A DNA stretch of 64,000 nt, from contig JADJXD010000001.1 of the NCBI GenBank assembly GCA_016715985.1, forward strand, positions 3,658,001 through 3,722,000, in the 5' to 3' direction. The stretch is from Saprospiraceae bacterium. Its GTDB lineage: Bacteria > Bacteroidota > Bacteroidia > Chitinophagales > Saprospiraceae. Within the stretch, counting starts at the first letter, position 1. Each line of letters begins with the position of its first letter. Position numbers and translations under genes: made by a program. Below the pieces are notes generated by a model. The model did no database searches, was not told the DNA's origin, and worked only from the letters and a program-made list of their open reading frames with translations. Positions 1-9,762 of this stretch are shown here, one piece after another.

Positions 1-103
1 TGATCGAAGTCTTGTCTTTGAATGAATGGATATCATCATCATTATTCGAGCAACTCAGTTGTCCAAATATCAGTAGTCCTATTAATAATGTCCGTATGTT
101 CAT
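1..103 (-). CDS. Lipoprotein, 5' part only
   Basis: The start of a gene that runs off the left edge. It reads MNIRTLLIGLLIFGQLSC and then an Asn/Asp-rich stretch. A short hydrophobic signal ending in a Leu-Ser-Cys lipobox indicates a lipoprotein processed by signal peptidase II. Only 34 residues are visible, so no family can be named. It lies 48 bp beyond the end of the broken serine hydrolase on the same strand and may belong to the same transcript. Confidence 0.6.
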   Translation of the reverse strand, partial: MNIRTLLIGLLIFGQLSCSNNDDDIHSFKDKTSI

Positions 104-150
104 AATCTTTTAATTTTTTGTATCACAAATCAGAGCATCATTTCAATCCA

Positions 151-1738
151 TCATTTCACAATTTTCCCCTCCTGCATCCGGGATTTTATCCCCATAAATT
201 CTACATAGACCTTTACTTCAATATAAACCTTCATCTCTTCATTCTCTTCTTCAAATTGTAGAATCCAAACTTCACTCCTGATATTCTCTTCCACAAACCT
301 TGCTGTGAGTTCAAGTGTGGATGCATCAGTCCATGAATATGCCGATGCAACCTGAATCGGAAGACTCTGTGTCGGTCTTGGCGGACCAGACAATGCGTTT
401 AATTTGGTTTGACTATATTTCCAATCATCGTGTCCGGCGGTGATTTCGAACTTTCCTTCATTGCGTTCTATTTGTATCTGAGCATCTTTGTCTTTCATGG
501 AAAAGCTCAAAGCCTGGATTCCTAATTCATTGGGTGCTACTTCTATTTTCTTTCCGGAAATTCTGTCCAACCATTTAGAAGGAACAGATGACAAAGTCTT
601 AAGCGTGGATAGTGTGGATATTCTTTTTGCCAATTCTGATGAAGCCTTTTTATCATCCGGGAGTGGTTTATCCAACATAGCCGGAAGCAGATGATCCCAT
701 ACCATATCTAATTCTTCCTGAGTATTGGCAGCCGCAGAAGTCAGTACCACCACTGCATCTTTCTCCGGCAGTACGATGATAAACTGTCCACCCAATCCAT
801 CGGCTCTGTAAGAATTATTTCTTCCCCGCCAAAACTGATAACCATATCCCTGTTCCCAGTCATTCAGTTCTTTGGATGTTTTGTTTTCCGGCGCATTACT
901 CGCAATCTGAAAGGCTGTCGCTTCTTCTACCCAGGCCTGCGGAACAATTTGTTTTCCGTTCCATTTTCCTTTTTGTAATAACATCTGACCAAATTTGGCC
1001 ATGTCTCCCGACTGAATTCTTAATCCGATCGCTCCGAAAGTAAAACCTTCAGGTGTTTCATCCCAGGTATAATTTTGGATCCCCAATGGTTCAAATAGCC
1101 GGGGACTTAAATAATCATGCAATTTTTCTCCGGTAGCTTTCTGAACGACAGCCGCCAACATGAAGGTGGCCATATTATTGTATTTAAAAACAGAACCCGG
1201 ATCATTTTCGACCGGAGCAGAAAAAAAGTGTTTGGGCCAGTCAGCGACTCCTCGGACACCAAAAAGCGGATCCGTGTTCATACCGGTTGACATTTTGAGA
1301 AGATCCTGGACGGTCATCTCCCTCATATACGTGCTGAGAGTGTCCGGAAGAGATTGCGGAAAAAAAGCTTACCACTTTATCGTTTAACTTTAGTTTCTCC
1401 TCTGCAATGGCAAGACCCACACCGATGGAAGTAAAACTTTTGCTGACAGAATACATGACATGTCTGAATTCCCTCCCGTAAGGACTCCAGTATCCTTCTG
1501 CGATCAATTTTCCATGTCTGAGAATCATAAAACTGTGTAGTTCATTATTCCCATTATTCACCGCTTCCAGAAATTGCAGGATTCCTGCTGAAGATACATC
1601 CTCTGCTTCCGGCGTGCTGACGGGAAGCGTATTACTTTCACTTAGGTTTTTATGCTGTGCATCTGTGTAGTTGAAGCACAAAAATAACAGGGCGGTTAAA
1701 GAAAAGATTTTTCGGATTGTTTGGTCTAGGTTATTCAT
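151..1738 (-). pseudogene. Serine hydrolase (beta-lactamase class C / PBP-like), frameshifted
   Basis: Two overlapping reading frames together make one serine hydrolase. The N-terminal part has a signal peptide (start MNNLDQTIRK; the frame is open further upstream but lacks signal-like sequence) and the catalytic SxxK motif, seen as SVSKSF. The C-terminal part has a Tyr-Asn-Asn motif (YxN), a GLGGQ segment in place of KTG, and about 130 extra residues of unknown role. The frames join at a run of seven A on the plus strand (1,360-1,366). With six A the protein would read on through FFPQSLPDTLSTYM without a break. This family includes esterases, D-aminopeptidases and beta-lactamase-like enzymes; the substrate cannot be told. 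A homopolymer slip can be a sequencing error, so the gene may be intact in the cell. Confidence 0.75.
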
Positions 1739-1807
1739 AAGTTGCAGAATGTGGTTCAGATATAGAATGTAAAAATACAATTGTTTTTCTGAGGTACTCA
1801 AAACCAG

Positions 1808-2248
1808 TTAAACAGGATGATTCTTTTGGTTTATCGTTTTTTTTGTCTTCATCAGAGATGCATTCCTAACTTTACGAATTTCATTTTCCAGTTTATAGGG
1901 TTGATTAAATATTTCCTGATTCAGTTTAAAATAGATTGACAAATTTCTGATGGTTTCTTTTGAAAGGCCTTTATTATAATTGAGCATTTTTGAAATCGTC
2001 CCTTTTGAGAGGTTTAAGATTTTACTTAAATCCGTTGAATTTAAATTGTGTTCTTTCATTAATGCTTTGACTGTTTCAATTGGGTTAAGTTCTAGGATTT
2101 TTATGTTTTCTGAATCCCATTTTTCTATCAATAATGTTAATAGTTCGACTTCATCATTTTCTCTTGTCAAAGGATTTTTTACCATTTCATGAAGTTTGTT
2201 ACAATAAGCTTCATATTGTGATTCCGATTTGATTATTTTATATTCCAC
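1808..2248 (-). CDS. higA: HigA-type antitoxin (HTH)
   Basis: A 146-aa protein whose middle (residues about 65-120) is a Cro/C1-type helix-turn-helix, with STDLSKILNLSKGTISKML as the recognisable core. The N-terminal half is helical, as in HigA antitoxins of this type. It starts 11 bp after the end of the HigB-like toxin, giving the toxin-first order typical of higBA. The antitoxin is expected to bind the toxin and, through its HTH, to repress the shared promoter at the palindrome at 2,615-2,629. The pairing is supported by both gene content and order. Confidence 0.8.
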   Translation of the reverse strand: MEYKIIKSESQYEAYCNKLHEMVKNPLTRENDEVELLTLLIEKWDSENIKILELNPIETVKALMKEHNLNSTDLSKILNLSKGTISKMLNYNKGLSKETIRNLSIYFKLNQEIFNQPYKLENEIRKVRNASLMKTKKTINQKNHPV

Positions 2249-2259
2249 TTTAATTCTTT

Positions 2260-2592
2260 TTAATATTTATCAATTTTGAATTGGAGATTATCGCCACATA
2301 TTTTATCATATTCAGAGTGCGTGCCAAGCCAATTTATATAAAGATGCACGTTTCTTTGACCAAAAAAATAAGAGCATATCATTCTATATTTATTTCCTCC
2401 GATATTGAATACTACTCTTTCACTTCCGTTTCCCAAAATATCTGCACTTCCGAATGTATTAACAATATCTTTTGGCTTTTCCCAATCAGCATTTGAGATT
2501 AAATTTACCCACAAGTTAAAATAAGGTGATGAGTTTTTATTCTCATTTATATAATCCTGAATGGTTTTTAACTTGATTACATGCACTTTCAT
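2260..2592 (-). CDS. higB: HigB-type mRNA interferase toxin
   Basis: A 110-aa protein matching the short HigB toxin family: an early helical part, then GGNKYRMICSY and VHLYINWLGTHSEYDKI, which are hallmark segments of the RelE-like fold in HigB toxins. Such toxins cut mRNA on the ribosome and are neutralised by the partner antitoxin encoded just downstream. The start codon follows a good -7 box (TATCTTTG read on the minus strand) by only a few bases, so the leader is very short. It is full length for the family. Confidence 0.8.
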   Translation of the reverse strand: MKVHVIKLKTIQDYINENKNSSPYFNLWVNLISNADWEKPKDIVNTFGSADILGNGSERVVFNIGGNKYRMICSYFFGQRNVHLYINWLGTHSEYDKICGDNLQFKIDKY

Positions 2593-2597
2593 AACAA

Positions 2598-2629
2598 CAA
2601 AGATATAATAGATGTTTCACAATGTGAAA
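2598..2629 (-). promoter_or_regulatory. higBA promoter and operator palindrome
   Basis: On the minus strand the -7 box TATCTTTG (2,598-2,605) fits the Bacteroidota TAnnTTTG consensus. Ten bases upstream lies a perfect palindrome, TTTCACAATGTGAAA (2,615-2,629), with 7-bp half-sites around one central base. It falls where the -33/-7 spacer would be, so binding of HigA/HigB there would block transcription. The repressor assignment is inference from the usual autoregulation of these systems. Confidence 0.6.
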
Positions 2630-2853
2630 TTATATTTTCAATTATTTTTTCCAATTATGAAATGGAATTGTAATAGTTTTCTTGACTTCGGAACTTAATC
2701 TATACATCATGGGTTTTTTAAAATGTGACATTCATAAAAAAGGTATATGAACTAAATTCCACAAAAAGCTATTGTTTTGAATTGGATATAATAATAAAAT
2801 TTGCTCTTTGTAAATTTTGTATTGAATAAGAAATAAAAAAACTGAATAAAACA

Positions 2854-4689
2854 TTGCCCAGAGGAAGAGTAAAATCAATAGAACCCGAAAAAATTAAATT
2901 TAAGGACAGTTTTGAAGCATTACGCTTTGTACCGCGATTCTTTAAAAAAATCCGGCAGGTAAGTCCGGCACTTTTTTATACCAATATCTTATGCAGATTG
3001 GTCGATGCCGTCATACCCTTGCTAATGCTCTGGACGGGAAAAATGATAATTGATGAAGTACTGCTCATTATTAATTCTGATATCAAAGATACAGACAGAC
3101 TCTGGATGTATGTTGCAGTAGAGTTTGGTCTGGCGATAGTTTCTGATCTTTTGAGCCGGAGTATCAGTCTGACAGACGGACTGCTCGGTGATCAGTACTC
3201 CAATGCATCCTCGATGGAACTCATCCGTAAAACTTCTGAACTCGATCTAGAGCAACTGGAAGATGCCACCTTTTATGATAAACTGGAGCGTGCCAGACAA
3301 CAGACCAACGGCAGAGTAGGTCTTATGTCCAATGTTCTGACGCAGGGGCAGGATGTGATCGTGATTTTATCCTTATTGGCTGGGGTCGTTATCTTTGAGC
3401 CATGGCTTATTCTGCTGCTGGTGATATCGGTCGTTCCTACCATCATCAATGAAATTAAGTTCAGCGGGACCAGTTATTCACTTGCGAGAAGCTGGACGCA
3501 GGAACGACGCGAACTCGATTATCTGAGATATGCGGGAGCAAGTGATGTGACCGCAAAAGAAGTCAAACTGTTTGGATTGGCAGATTATCTGGCCGAAAGG
3601 TTTGGCGAGCTGTCAGAAAAATATTTTTTAGCCAATAAAAAACTGGCTATCAAAAGAGCATGGTGGGGTTCGGCATTTAATGTGATCGGTACCGGTGCTT
3701 ATTATGCTGCTTATATTCTGATCATTGTCAGGACAATCGGATCGCTGATAACGATCGGAGAGCTCACATTTTTGGCAGGATCATTCAGCCGATTGCGAAC
3801 CAAGATGCAGGGATTTTTTACTCGCTTTACATACATCACCGAAAGTGCATTGTACTTGCAGGATTATTTTGATTTTCTGGATCTGAAAAGTTCAGATATT
3901 TTGCCTGTTGATGTGAAGGAATTGCCCAAAAAGATATTAAGCGGATTTGAATTCAGAAATGTAGGATTTAAATATCCGGGTTCGGAAAATTGGGTCGTTC
4001 GTAATATCAGCTTTAAGATTGATGCCGGCGAAAAATTTGCCTTCGTCGGTGAAAACGGTGCCGGCAAAACTACACTCATAAAATTATTGCTGCGCTTTTA
4101 TGATCCGGTCGAAGGGGAAATATTATTGGATGGCATTCCCGTAAAAAATTATGACCGATCAGCTTATCAGCAATATTTTGGCGTGATTTTTCAGGATTTT
4201 GTCCGGTACGAACTGACGCTCAGAGAAAACGTGGCCGTCGGTAAAATATCTGAAATCGACAATGAAGAAAGATTGGCTAATGCTGCAGAAAAAAGTCTGG
4301 CTTCTGATGTGATCGGAGCATTTCCCGATGGACTAAGCCAACAGATGGGCCGGAGATTCAAAAATGGCAAAGATCTGTCAGGCGGGCAATGGCAGAAAAT
4401 AGCTCTGGCAAGAGCTTATATGAAAGATGCAGAAGTTTTGATACTGGATGAGCCCACCTCTGCTTTGGATGCGAGAGCGGAGTATGAAGCTTTTCAGCGT
4501 TTCATTGGACTTACAAAAGGAAAAACGGCAGTCATCATATCGCACCGTTTTAGTACAGTAAGAATGGCTGATCGTATCATGGTACTAAAGGATGGTAATG
4601 TTGCTGAGATAGGCACACACGAAGAGCTTTTGGGAAATCAAAAGCTATATGCGGAATTGTTCCGGCTGCAGGCTGCGGGATATCAGTAG
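2854..4689 (+). CDS. ABC transporter, fused membrane and ATPase domains
   Basis: A 611-aa half-transporter with a TTG start; no ATG is available before the first conserved part. Residues about 35-330 form the six-helix transmembrane domain and 365-611 the nucleotide-binding domain. Visible motifs are Walker A GENGAGKTT (near 399), signature LSGGQWQK (near 508), Walker B VLILDEPTSALD (near 528) and the H-loop ISHR (near 562). Such proteins work as homodimers exporting lipids, peptides or drugs at ATP cost; the substrate cannot be told from the sequence. It stands alone between the HigBA locus and a repeat tract. Confidence 0.9.
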   Translation: MPRGRVKSIEPEKIKFKDSFEALRFVPRFFKKIRQVSPALFYTNILCRLVDAVIPLLMLWTGKMIIDEVLLIINSDIKDTDRLWMYVAVEFGLAIVSDLLSRSISLTDGLLGDQYSNASSMELIRKTSELDLEQLEDATFYDKLERARQQTNGRVGLMSNVLTQGQDVIVILSLLAGVVIFEPWLILLLVISVVPTIINEIKFSGTSYSLARSWTQERRELDYLRYAGASDVTAKEVKLFGLADYLAERFGELSEKYFLANKKLAIKRAWWGSAFNVIGTGAYYAAYILIIVRTIGSLITIGELTFLAGSFSRLRTKMQGFFTRFTYITESALYLQDYFDFLDLKSSDILPVDVKELPKKILSGFEFRNVGFKYPGSENWVVRNISFKIDAGEKFAFVGENGAGKTTLIKLLLRFYDPVEGEILLDGIPVKNYDRSAYQQYFGVIFQDFVRYELTLRENVAVGKISEIDNEERLANAAEKSLASDVIGAFPDGLSQQMGRRFKNGKDLSGGQWQKIALARAYMKDAEVLILDEPTSALDARAEYEAFQRFIGLTKGKTAVIISHRFSTVRMADRIMVLKDGNVAEIGTHEELLGNQKLYAELFRLQAAGYQ

Positions 4690-4878
4690 GTTGATAGGGT
4701 TGATGAGGGTTGATAAGGTTGATAGGGTTTATGAGGTTGATAAGGTTGATAGGGTTTATGAGGTTTATAAGGTTGATAGGGTTTATGAGGTTTATAAGGT
4801 TGATGGGTTGATAGGGTTTATAATGCTGATCCAATCACCATCAACTTTATAAACCATAAACCATAAACCATAAACCCT
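4690..4878 (+). repeat. Low-complexity tandem repeat (GGTTGATA / GGTTTATA units)
   Basis: Immediately after the ABC transporter stop codon come about 13 imperfect units of roughly 10 bp, of the forms GGTTGATAAG, GGTTGATAGG and GGTTTATGAG, up to about 4,822. From 4,848 the complementary sense appears as three 8-bp ATAAACCA units. The two parts can pair (GGTTTATAA with TTATAAACC), so the tract can fold back. It separates two convergent genes and may act as a transcription end. Confidence 0.8.
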
Positions 4879-4887
4879 TTCCCTCAA

Positions 4888-5847
4888 TCAATCCGGCAAC
4901 AAAATTTCATTCTCAAACATACATTTAAAATGTTCATTAGGGCAGGATGAAAATCCCAGTTTGCTGCAAGGTCTGCACGGTAAATCTTCTACCTGAAAGT
5001 CAATGTGTTTTTTATTATTTCGGGCACCAAAATAGGGATACATCCCGAAATCGGGATGGGTATTGCCCCAAACGACAATGATTTCTTTCTGATAGGCTGC
5101 TGCAATATGCATCAGACCTGTATCCGAAGTGACGACTCTGTGGGCATGTTTGATGATTCCGGCAGAAACATTGATGCCGATTTTACCGGTGAAATTCAGA
5201 GTCTCCGCAGGGAATGTAAGTGCCAGTTCTTTTGCAATATCGGCCACATCCGATCCTCCGAGCAATACTATTTTTCTTTTGGATTGTCGAATGATATCTT
5301 CACATTTTTCTTTGGGAATACGTTTGGTAAAATAATTGGCTCCGAGTACCAATACATCATATTGAATACCCCTTATCTGGCTCATCGCATCGAGCTCATC
5401 TTCCTGAGAGATGAAGTAATCCAGTCCTGCATCGTCATTTTTAATACCTAAGGAAGACAGTGATTCAAAATATCTGTCCACCAGGTGTTTCTTTGGCATT
5501 TTATTGACTTTCAGATTGACAAACATCCATTTGTAAATATTCAGTTTATTGAATGTGATGCTTTTCGTTCCGAGTGATTTTCTGATGCGGAAGGATTTCA
5601 GATTTTTCTGGAGATCGAGAATCAGGTCAAAATTTTCCTTTTTCAGATTTTCAATCGTTTCGTCCAAATTTTCATGCAACAGATGTAACCTGTCAATGTT
5701 AGGATTCTGGTGTACAGCAGCTACAAAAGCCGGTTTTACTAAAAAATGAATTTCGGCATCCCATTGTAGCTTGACACATCTGACGACAGGACTTGTTAGG
5801 ACAATGTCTCCGATAGAGCTGAATCTTATGATTAATACTTTTTTCAA
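4888..5847 (-). CDS. Glycosyltransferase family 9 (heptosyltransferase-like)
   Basis: A 319-aa protein with the GT9 layout. It starts MKKVLIIRFSSIGDIVLTSP, the nucleotide-sugar enzyme opening of heptosyltransferases, and contains LDLQKNLKSFRIRK in the middle and SDTGLMHIAAAYQKEIIVVWG near residues 235-260, the conserved acceptor/donor-binding segment. A cysteine-bearing C-terminus (CRPCSKLGFSSC) is common in the family. Members add heptose or related sugars to lipopolysaccharide core on the inner face of the inner membrane. The exact sugar is not known here. There is no clear operon partner. Confidence 0.85.
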   Translation of the reverse strand: MKKVLIIRFSSIGDIVLTSPVVRCVKLQWDAEIHFLVKPAFVAAVHQNPNIDRLHLLHENLDETIENLKKENFDLILDLQKNLKSFRIRKSLGTKSITFNKLNIYKWMFVNLKVNKMPKKHLVDRYFESLSSLGIKNDDAGLDYFISQEDELDAMSQIRGIQYDVLVLGANYFTKRIPKEKCEDIIRQSKRKIVLLGGSDVADIAKELALTFPAETLNFTGKIGINVSAGIIKHAHRVVTSDTGLMHIAAAYQKEIIVVWGNTHPDFGMYPYFGARNNKKHIDFQVEDLPCRPCSKLGFSSCPNEHFKCMFENEILLPD

Positions 5848-5874
5848 ATTGATAATTTTGTTTTAATTTAACGT

Positions 5875-6075
5875 GAGTTCGATATATTTTGTCATGATTT
5901 TTGCTTTTTTTGGCAAAAATCCCGCCAAAATAAGGCGCTACTTGTATTTGTTACCCCGGGTTTCAACCCGGGGCTATAAATATTATACCCTTTCAGGGTA
6001 TTTCATGTAAAACTTTGGCTCTGACTTCGGTTTAATATATTGAAAATAAATGAATTTGTTATCGAATTCAAGTTA
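5875..6075. repeat. Dispersed three-hairpin intergenic repeat, copy 1
   Basis: About 200 bp with three successive inverted repeats: GATTTTTGC...GCAAAAATC (5,896-5,921), CCCCGGGTT..AACCCGGGG (5,954-5,973) and ATACCC...GGGTAT (5,985-6,001). The same order and flanks recur at 10,853. The GC-rich central palindrome stands out strongly in AT-rich DNA. REP-like elements mobilised by REP-associated transposases have similar palindromes; no such transposase is in the window. Confidence 0.75.
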
Positions 6076-6083
6076 ATTCAAAA

Positions 6084-9000
6084 TTATTTTTGTCCGGTCT
6101 TGATGATCCTATGATAAAATTGCTGGTCTTCGATTTTTAATTTTACAAAATAGACTCCTTCCGGGACATTCAGTAGTGATACACCTATCTCATTGACACC
6201 TTCCGACAGATCATGGTTCTGTTTTAGCATGACACGACCTTCAACAGAAATCACTTCAATCGTTGCATTTCTACCATCTATATTTTCAAATTTCAAAGTG
6301 AAAGATTCTGCTGCCGGATTTGGGAAAATACTGAGACCGATTTGTTGTCTGTTAATATCCGGCAGAGATGTAAGATCTCTTTTTCCATTGCTGAACCATG
6401 TTGCCCAACTTCGGTTTTGAACCAGAAGGGTAGGGTTGGCGGCTGCTTCGATTTTATTGGTTTTCAGATTCATTATTCCGAGATTAGTGGAAGAAGTTCC
6501 ATCATTATCAAAAATCAATCTGTTATCTTTGGATGAATAATTGGGATAACCCAGTGTATTGTTTTCAAAAAGGACGCTTACTTCACCTGTTTCTATGTTG
6601 GAACCCAAAATATAGCTGTCGTCCCCTTCCAGATAGTCAAACGCTATGATATACGGACTGTTTTTAGAAAAAGTAGCGTTACCTATACTAACATCGTCCG
6701 GAAGTGCTGAAAATAATTTTTCAATTGATCCAAGTGAAAAGGTATTGCTCTGATTGTTCCACACTTTTAGAAATCCAATGTCAAAATATTCTATTGTACC
6801 TGAAGAGTTGCTGTTGATTCGGTTTTTAGCGTCGTACATCACATACTCACCGGAAAAGTCAAATTCCAGTGCATCTGCAAAAAGCACATCACCAGTATTC
6901 ACTCCCGCCGAAAAGGTTGGATTGTACAATTCAAAAACACTTGAAGTCACGGTACTGCCGAAATGGAATACATTAATTTCATTGGTTTCATTGGTGGTTA
7001 AAGCCGCTACTTTGAGACCGTCACGTGAGATGACCACATTTCTCCAGGAAGGTTGGTTAGAAAGCCTGAATTCCTGAACCTGATTGGTAGTCCAGTTAAT
7101 AACCAGATTATAAATATGATTATCCGAGCCGACAAAGACTATCTCTGTACCATCATCCGATATACTGGGTTTGCTGATAACAGTTCGGTTGGAAAGCGTA
7201 CCCGCAGCAGTCCCTGCTGTAGTTAGTAAAAATAGACCTGTACCATTTCCACTGGTAGCAAGAATAAATTCCTGACCCGGATTCGGATCAACATCAACTT
7301 CATAATTTCCACCTTGTTCACCCAATATTCCTACGGCATCAAAGGCGGCTTTAGCAGCGTTGACTTCTGCCGAGTTGGCACCATGCAAATCTGTGGCAGC
7401 TTTAATCACTGCAATTCTGCAATCTATAAATTTGGACGATTTAGTCAGGTAAGTAGTTAGTGTTCTGTAATAAACTTTTTCAGCTTTGTCTTTTCCAATT
7501 GCAGTGGCAAATCTGAAAAATGCGTGATTTGGAATACCGCTGTTTATATGAACACCACCATTATCTTCGTTTCCGGTATATCTTTCATTGTAGTGTTTGG
7601 GCTGCCATCCTCTGTTAAAGTCATTGGTGGAAGCACCATTGTGTGGATTCTCCATACTTCTTAATGCTCCGGATGGGAATGCATTTGTTCTTACCACGTC
7701 TTCACCGATTAGCCAGTCATCTCTATCTATCATTGCTCCGAAGACATCTGCAAATGATTCATTCAATGCTCCTGATTCTCCCTGGTACTCAAGATTAGCG
7801 GTACTCTGAACCACGCCATGTGTCATTTCGTGACCTGCAACATCCAGACCTCTTGCAAGCTCTCTGAAAGCACTGTCACCATTCCCATAAAACATCGCTG
7901 CGCCGTTCCAGAAAGCATTTCCCATGGAACTTCCGTCGTCCTCAGCTACATTTATAAAAGAAATGATGTTTCCGCTGCTTCCGTTGATAGATCTTCGATT
8001 ATGTACATTTCTGAAGTATTCAAATGCTTTACCACCGTTGTAATGGGCTGAGACAGAATTTTTGCTTGTCCAGGTGTTATTGTTGGAAGTAATATGATCG
8101 TATTTAAAATTGGATTTTTGAGGAGATGTATTGAATGCATCAATCGTCCAAAGTACTCCTTTCGGGTCGTTTGGCATAACTGAAGCAGTAGAAAATATAT
8201 CCCTGGCTCCATCAATCATATAGAATCTGGTGCCTGCCTGATACGTATTGAAGGTTCGGTTTATATTAAATAAATCCTGTGCTGTCGCTGTTGAATTTCC
8301 ATCTAATAGGGTAATGGATTCAAAATCTGTTTTTTGAAAGGATTTGAAATCAGGCTTGAAATGATGCCCGTTACAAGTGGATTTACCATTGTTGTGTGGG
8401 TGAAGCTTACAGATATTGATATATTTTTCAATAATATCTCCGGTGTGGGTATCAGTAAAATATGCCCATTTGTCAATGATATTTTTAAAAACGGTATAAT
8501 GTCTGCATAGATACGGATGTCCTTCTTTTATAAAAATAACCAATTCGGACTTTATTCTTTCAATTTCCAGCATTCCAAAAATATCTTCTTCATATTCCAT
8601 CAATGACCCAAGGTCTGAAATAACAATTTCTCTGGTTGCTACTTCATCTAAAGTGGGTGTAACATTGTCCAAATAAGGAGTGGGATAATATCTGCCATTT
8701 AAAAAATCAATCTCGCCTCCCTCACCATGTAGGATTGTTTCAGCACCAAAAACGGGAATGTTTTTGTAAACCTGCTGCATTTTTATATGAGTGATACCCA
8801 AATCATCGTTTACAATATTTGAGATCAGAAATTCATCATCCGGAGATTGTATTTTCATGAGGGGAGCAGCAGCTGATAGATAATCCATCGCTCTTCCTTC
8901 AAGGGTTGTGCGACGTTGAAGAGTTGGAAGCAATTTGCCTTCAATATATGCAGGTACGGCAAGCTCATTGAGTACTCCTGGTCGAAGTCCTGTTCTGAAT

Positions 9001-9236
9001 TCAGATGTGGACAGATTAAAATCAACTGTATTGTATACCGAAGATTCATAATTGTTTAATTCTGAAGTGCGATCAGCTTTTTTAAAATCAGGATTAATCA
9101 GGTTTTGTAAATCCGGCTTTTCATCATTTTTAAACGCTACATTTTTAAACTGAGCATTAGATGTTAAACCACAAAATATGAATAATAAAAATACATGGGT
9201 AATTCTAAAGTGTTTGATGATCTGCATCCTTAACAT
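6084..9236 (-). CDS. Secreted thermolysin-like M4 metallopeptidase with T9SS sorting domain
   Basis: A 1,050-aa exported protease. The layout is signal peptide (ending about residue 29), FTP/PepSY-type propeptide (about 80-260), M4 catalytic domain (about 300-645) with zinc motif HEMTH near residue 469 and the downstream Glu in NESFAD, then a beta-propeller-like region (about 660-950) with repeated WD40/PD40-like strands. The last 85 residues (ISVEGRVML... ending RIIKTGQK) form a type IX secretion C-terminal domain, which sends it across the outer membrane. It likely degrades extracellular protein. A small lipoprotein gene ends 6 bp upstream of its start, so the two are probably cotranscribed. 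A second ATG three codons later is an alternative start. Confidence 0.92.
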   Translation of the reverse strand: MLRMQIIKHFRITHVFLLFIFCGLTSNAQFKNVAFKNDEKPDLQNLINPDFKKADRTSELNNYESSVYNTVDFNLSTSEFRTGLRPGVLNELAVPAYIEGKLLPTLQRRTTLEGRAMDYLSAAAPLMKIQSPDDEFLISNIVNDDLGITHIKMQQVYKNIPVFGAETILHGEGGEIDFLNGRYYPTPYLDNVTPTLDEVATREIVISDLGSLMEYEEDIFGMLEIERIKSELVIFIKEGHPYLCRHYTVFKNIIDKWAYFTDTHTGDIIEKYINICKLHPHNNGKSTCNGHHFKPDFKSFQKTDFESITLLDGNSTATAQDLFNINRTFNTYQAGTRFYMIDGARDIFSTASVMPNDPKGVLWTIDAFNTSPQKSNFKYDHITSNNNTWTSKNSVSAHYNGGKAFEYFRNVHNRRSINGSSGNIISFINVAEDDGSSMGNAFWNGAAMFYGNGDSAFRELARGLDVAGHEMTHGVVQSTANLEYQGESGALNESFADVFGAMIDRDDWLIGEDVVRTNAFPSGALRSMENPHNGASTNDFNRGWQPKHYNERYTGNEDNGGVHINSGIPNHAFFRFATAIGKDKAEKVYYRTLTTYLTKSSKFIDCRIAVIKAATDLHGANSAEVNAAKAAFDAVGILGEQGGNYEVDVDPNPGQEFILATSGNGTGLFLLTTAGTAAGTLSNRTVISKPSISDDGTEIVFVGSDNHIYNLVINWTTNQVQEFRLSNQPSWRNVVISRDGLKVAALTTNETNEINVFHFGSTVTSSVFELYNPTFSAGVNTGDVLFADALEFDFSGEYVMYDAKNRINSNSSGTIEYFDIGFLKVWNNQSNTFSLGSIEKLFSALPDDVSIGNATFSKNSPYIIAFDYLEGDDSYILGSNIETGEVSVLFENNTLGYPNYSSKDNRLIFDNDGTSSTNLGIMNLKTNKIEAAANPTLLVQNRSWATWFSNGKRDLTSLPDINRQQIGLSIFPNPAAESFTLKFENIDGRNATIEVISVEGRVMLKQNHDLSEGVNEIGVSLLNVPEGVYFVKLKIEDQQFYHRIIKTGQK

Positions 9237-9242
9237 GTTAAT

Positions 9243-9653
9243 TTATTGTTTTAATAGATGATTCAATATCTGATACAATAATTCTGGATTCGTATCTACC
9301 TGATTTTTACCTCCCCAAATAATTTTATGGGAATTACCTGAGTAATTTTTTTCTATAAAATAGTATCTGTTTCCCGGATCATTTAAAGCTAAATTATCCA
9401 ATCCTACAGAAGTAAAATTTGAAAAAACCTGTCTTGCAGATTCTTTTTTAATAGATTTTATCTTAGTAAATTTACCATCTTCTTCTTTATAAATAAGACC
9501 GGCATCCGTCAGATACCAGGAACTGACTACACCGGTAAACCCACCGCCACTACCAAAATGCAGGTAATTAATATCCTTATTCGAAGGATTAAAATCCACC
9601 GATTTGCAGGATAAAAACAAGATTAAGAATATAAAAATGGAAAGGGTTTTCAT
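9243..9653 (-). CDS. Small lipoprotein of unknown function
   Basis: A 136-aa protein starting MKTLSIFIFLILFLSCKS, a signal with a lipobox cysteine at residue 16. The mature part is a small, probably beta-rich domain (LHFGSGGGFTGVVSSWYLT...). I do not recognise the family with certainty. It lies 6 bp upstream of the M4 protease on the same strand and so could be a cell-surface partner or inhibitor; this is inference from position only. Confidence 0.7.
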   Translation of the reverse strand: MKTLSIFIFLILFLSCKSVDFNPSNKDINYLHFGSGGGFTGVVSSWYLTDAGLIYKEEDGKFTKIKSIKKESARQVFSNFTSVGLDNLALNDPGNRYYFIEKNYSGNSHKIIWGGKNQVDTNPELLYQILNHLLKQ

Positions 9654-9684
9654 TCGGCTTTTTCATTTTAATTTGTGTGAGATA

Positions 9685-9692
9685 CAAAGATA
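9685..9692 (-). promoter_or_regulatory. -7 box for the lipoprotein / M4 protease pair
   Basis: On the minus strand this reads TATCTTTG, an exact TAnnTTTG match, 31 bp before the lipoprotein start. No well-spaced -33 TTG box is seen, so it may be weak or activator-dependent. Confidence 0.45.
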
Positions 9693-9762
9693 TAGGATTA
9701 AAAACAAAATTTGTATCAATTAAATGATAAAACAGGATTTGACTTTTATTTAACTTGAAAAA

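Noticed and set aside
4577..4834. Minus-strand frame with INLINPINL repeats
   Set aside because: It is only the translation of the GGTTGATA tandem repeat and overlaps the end of the ABC transporter gene.
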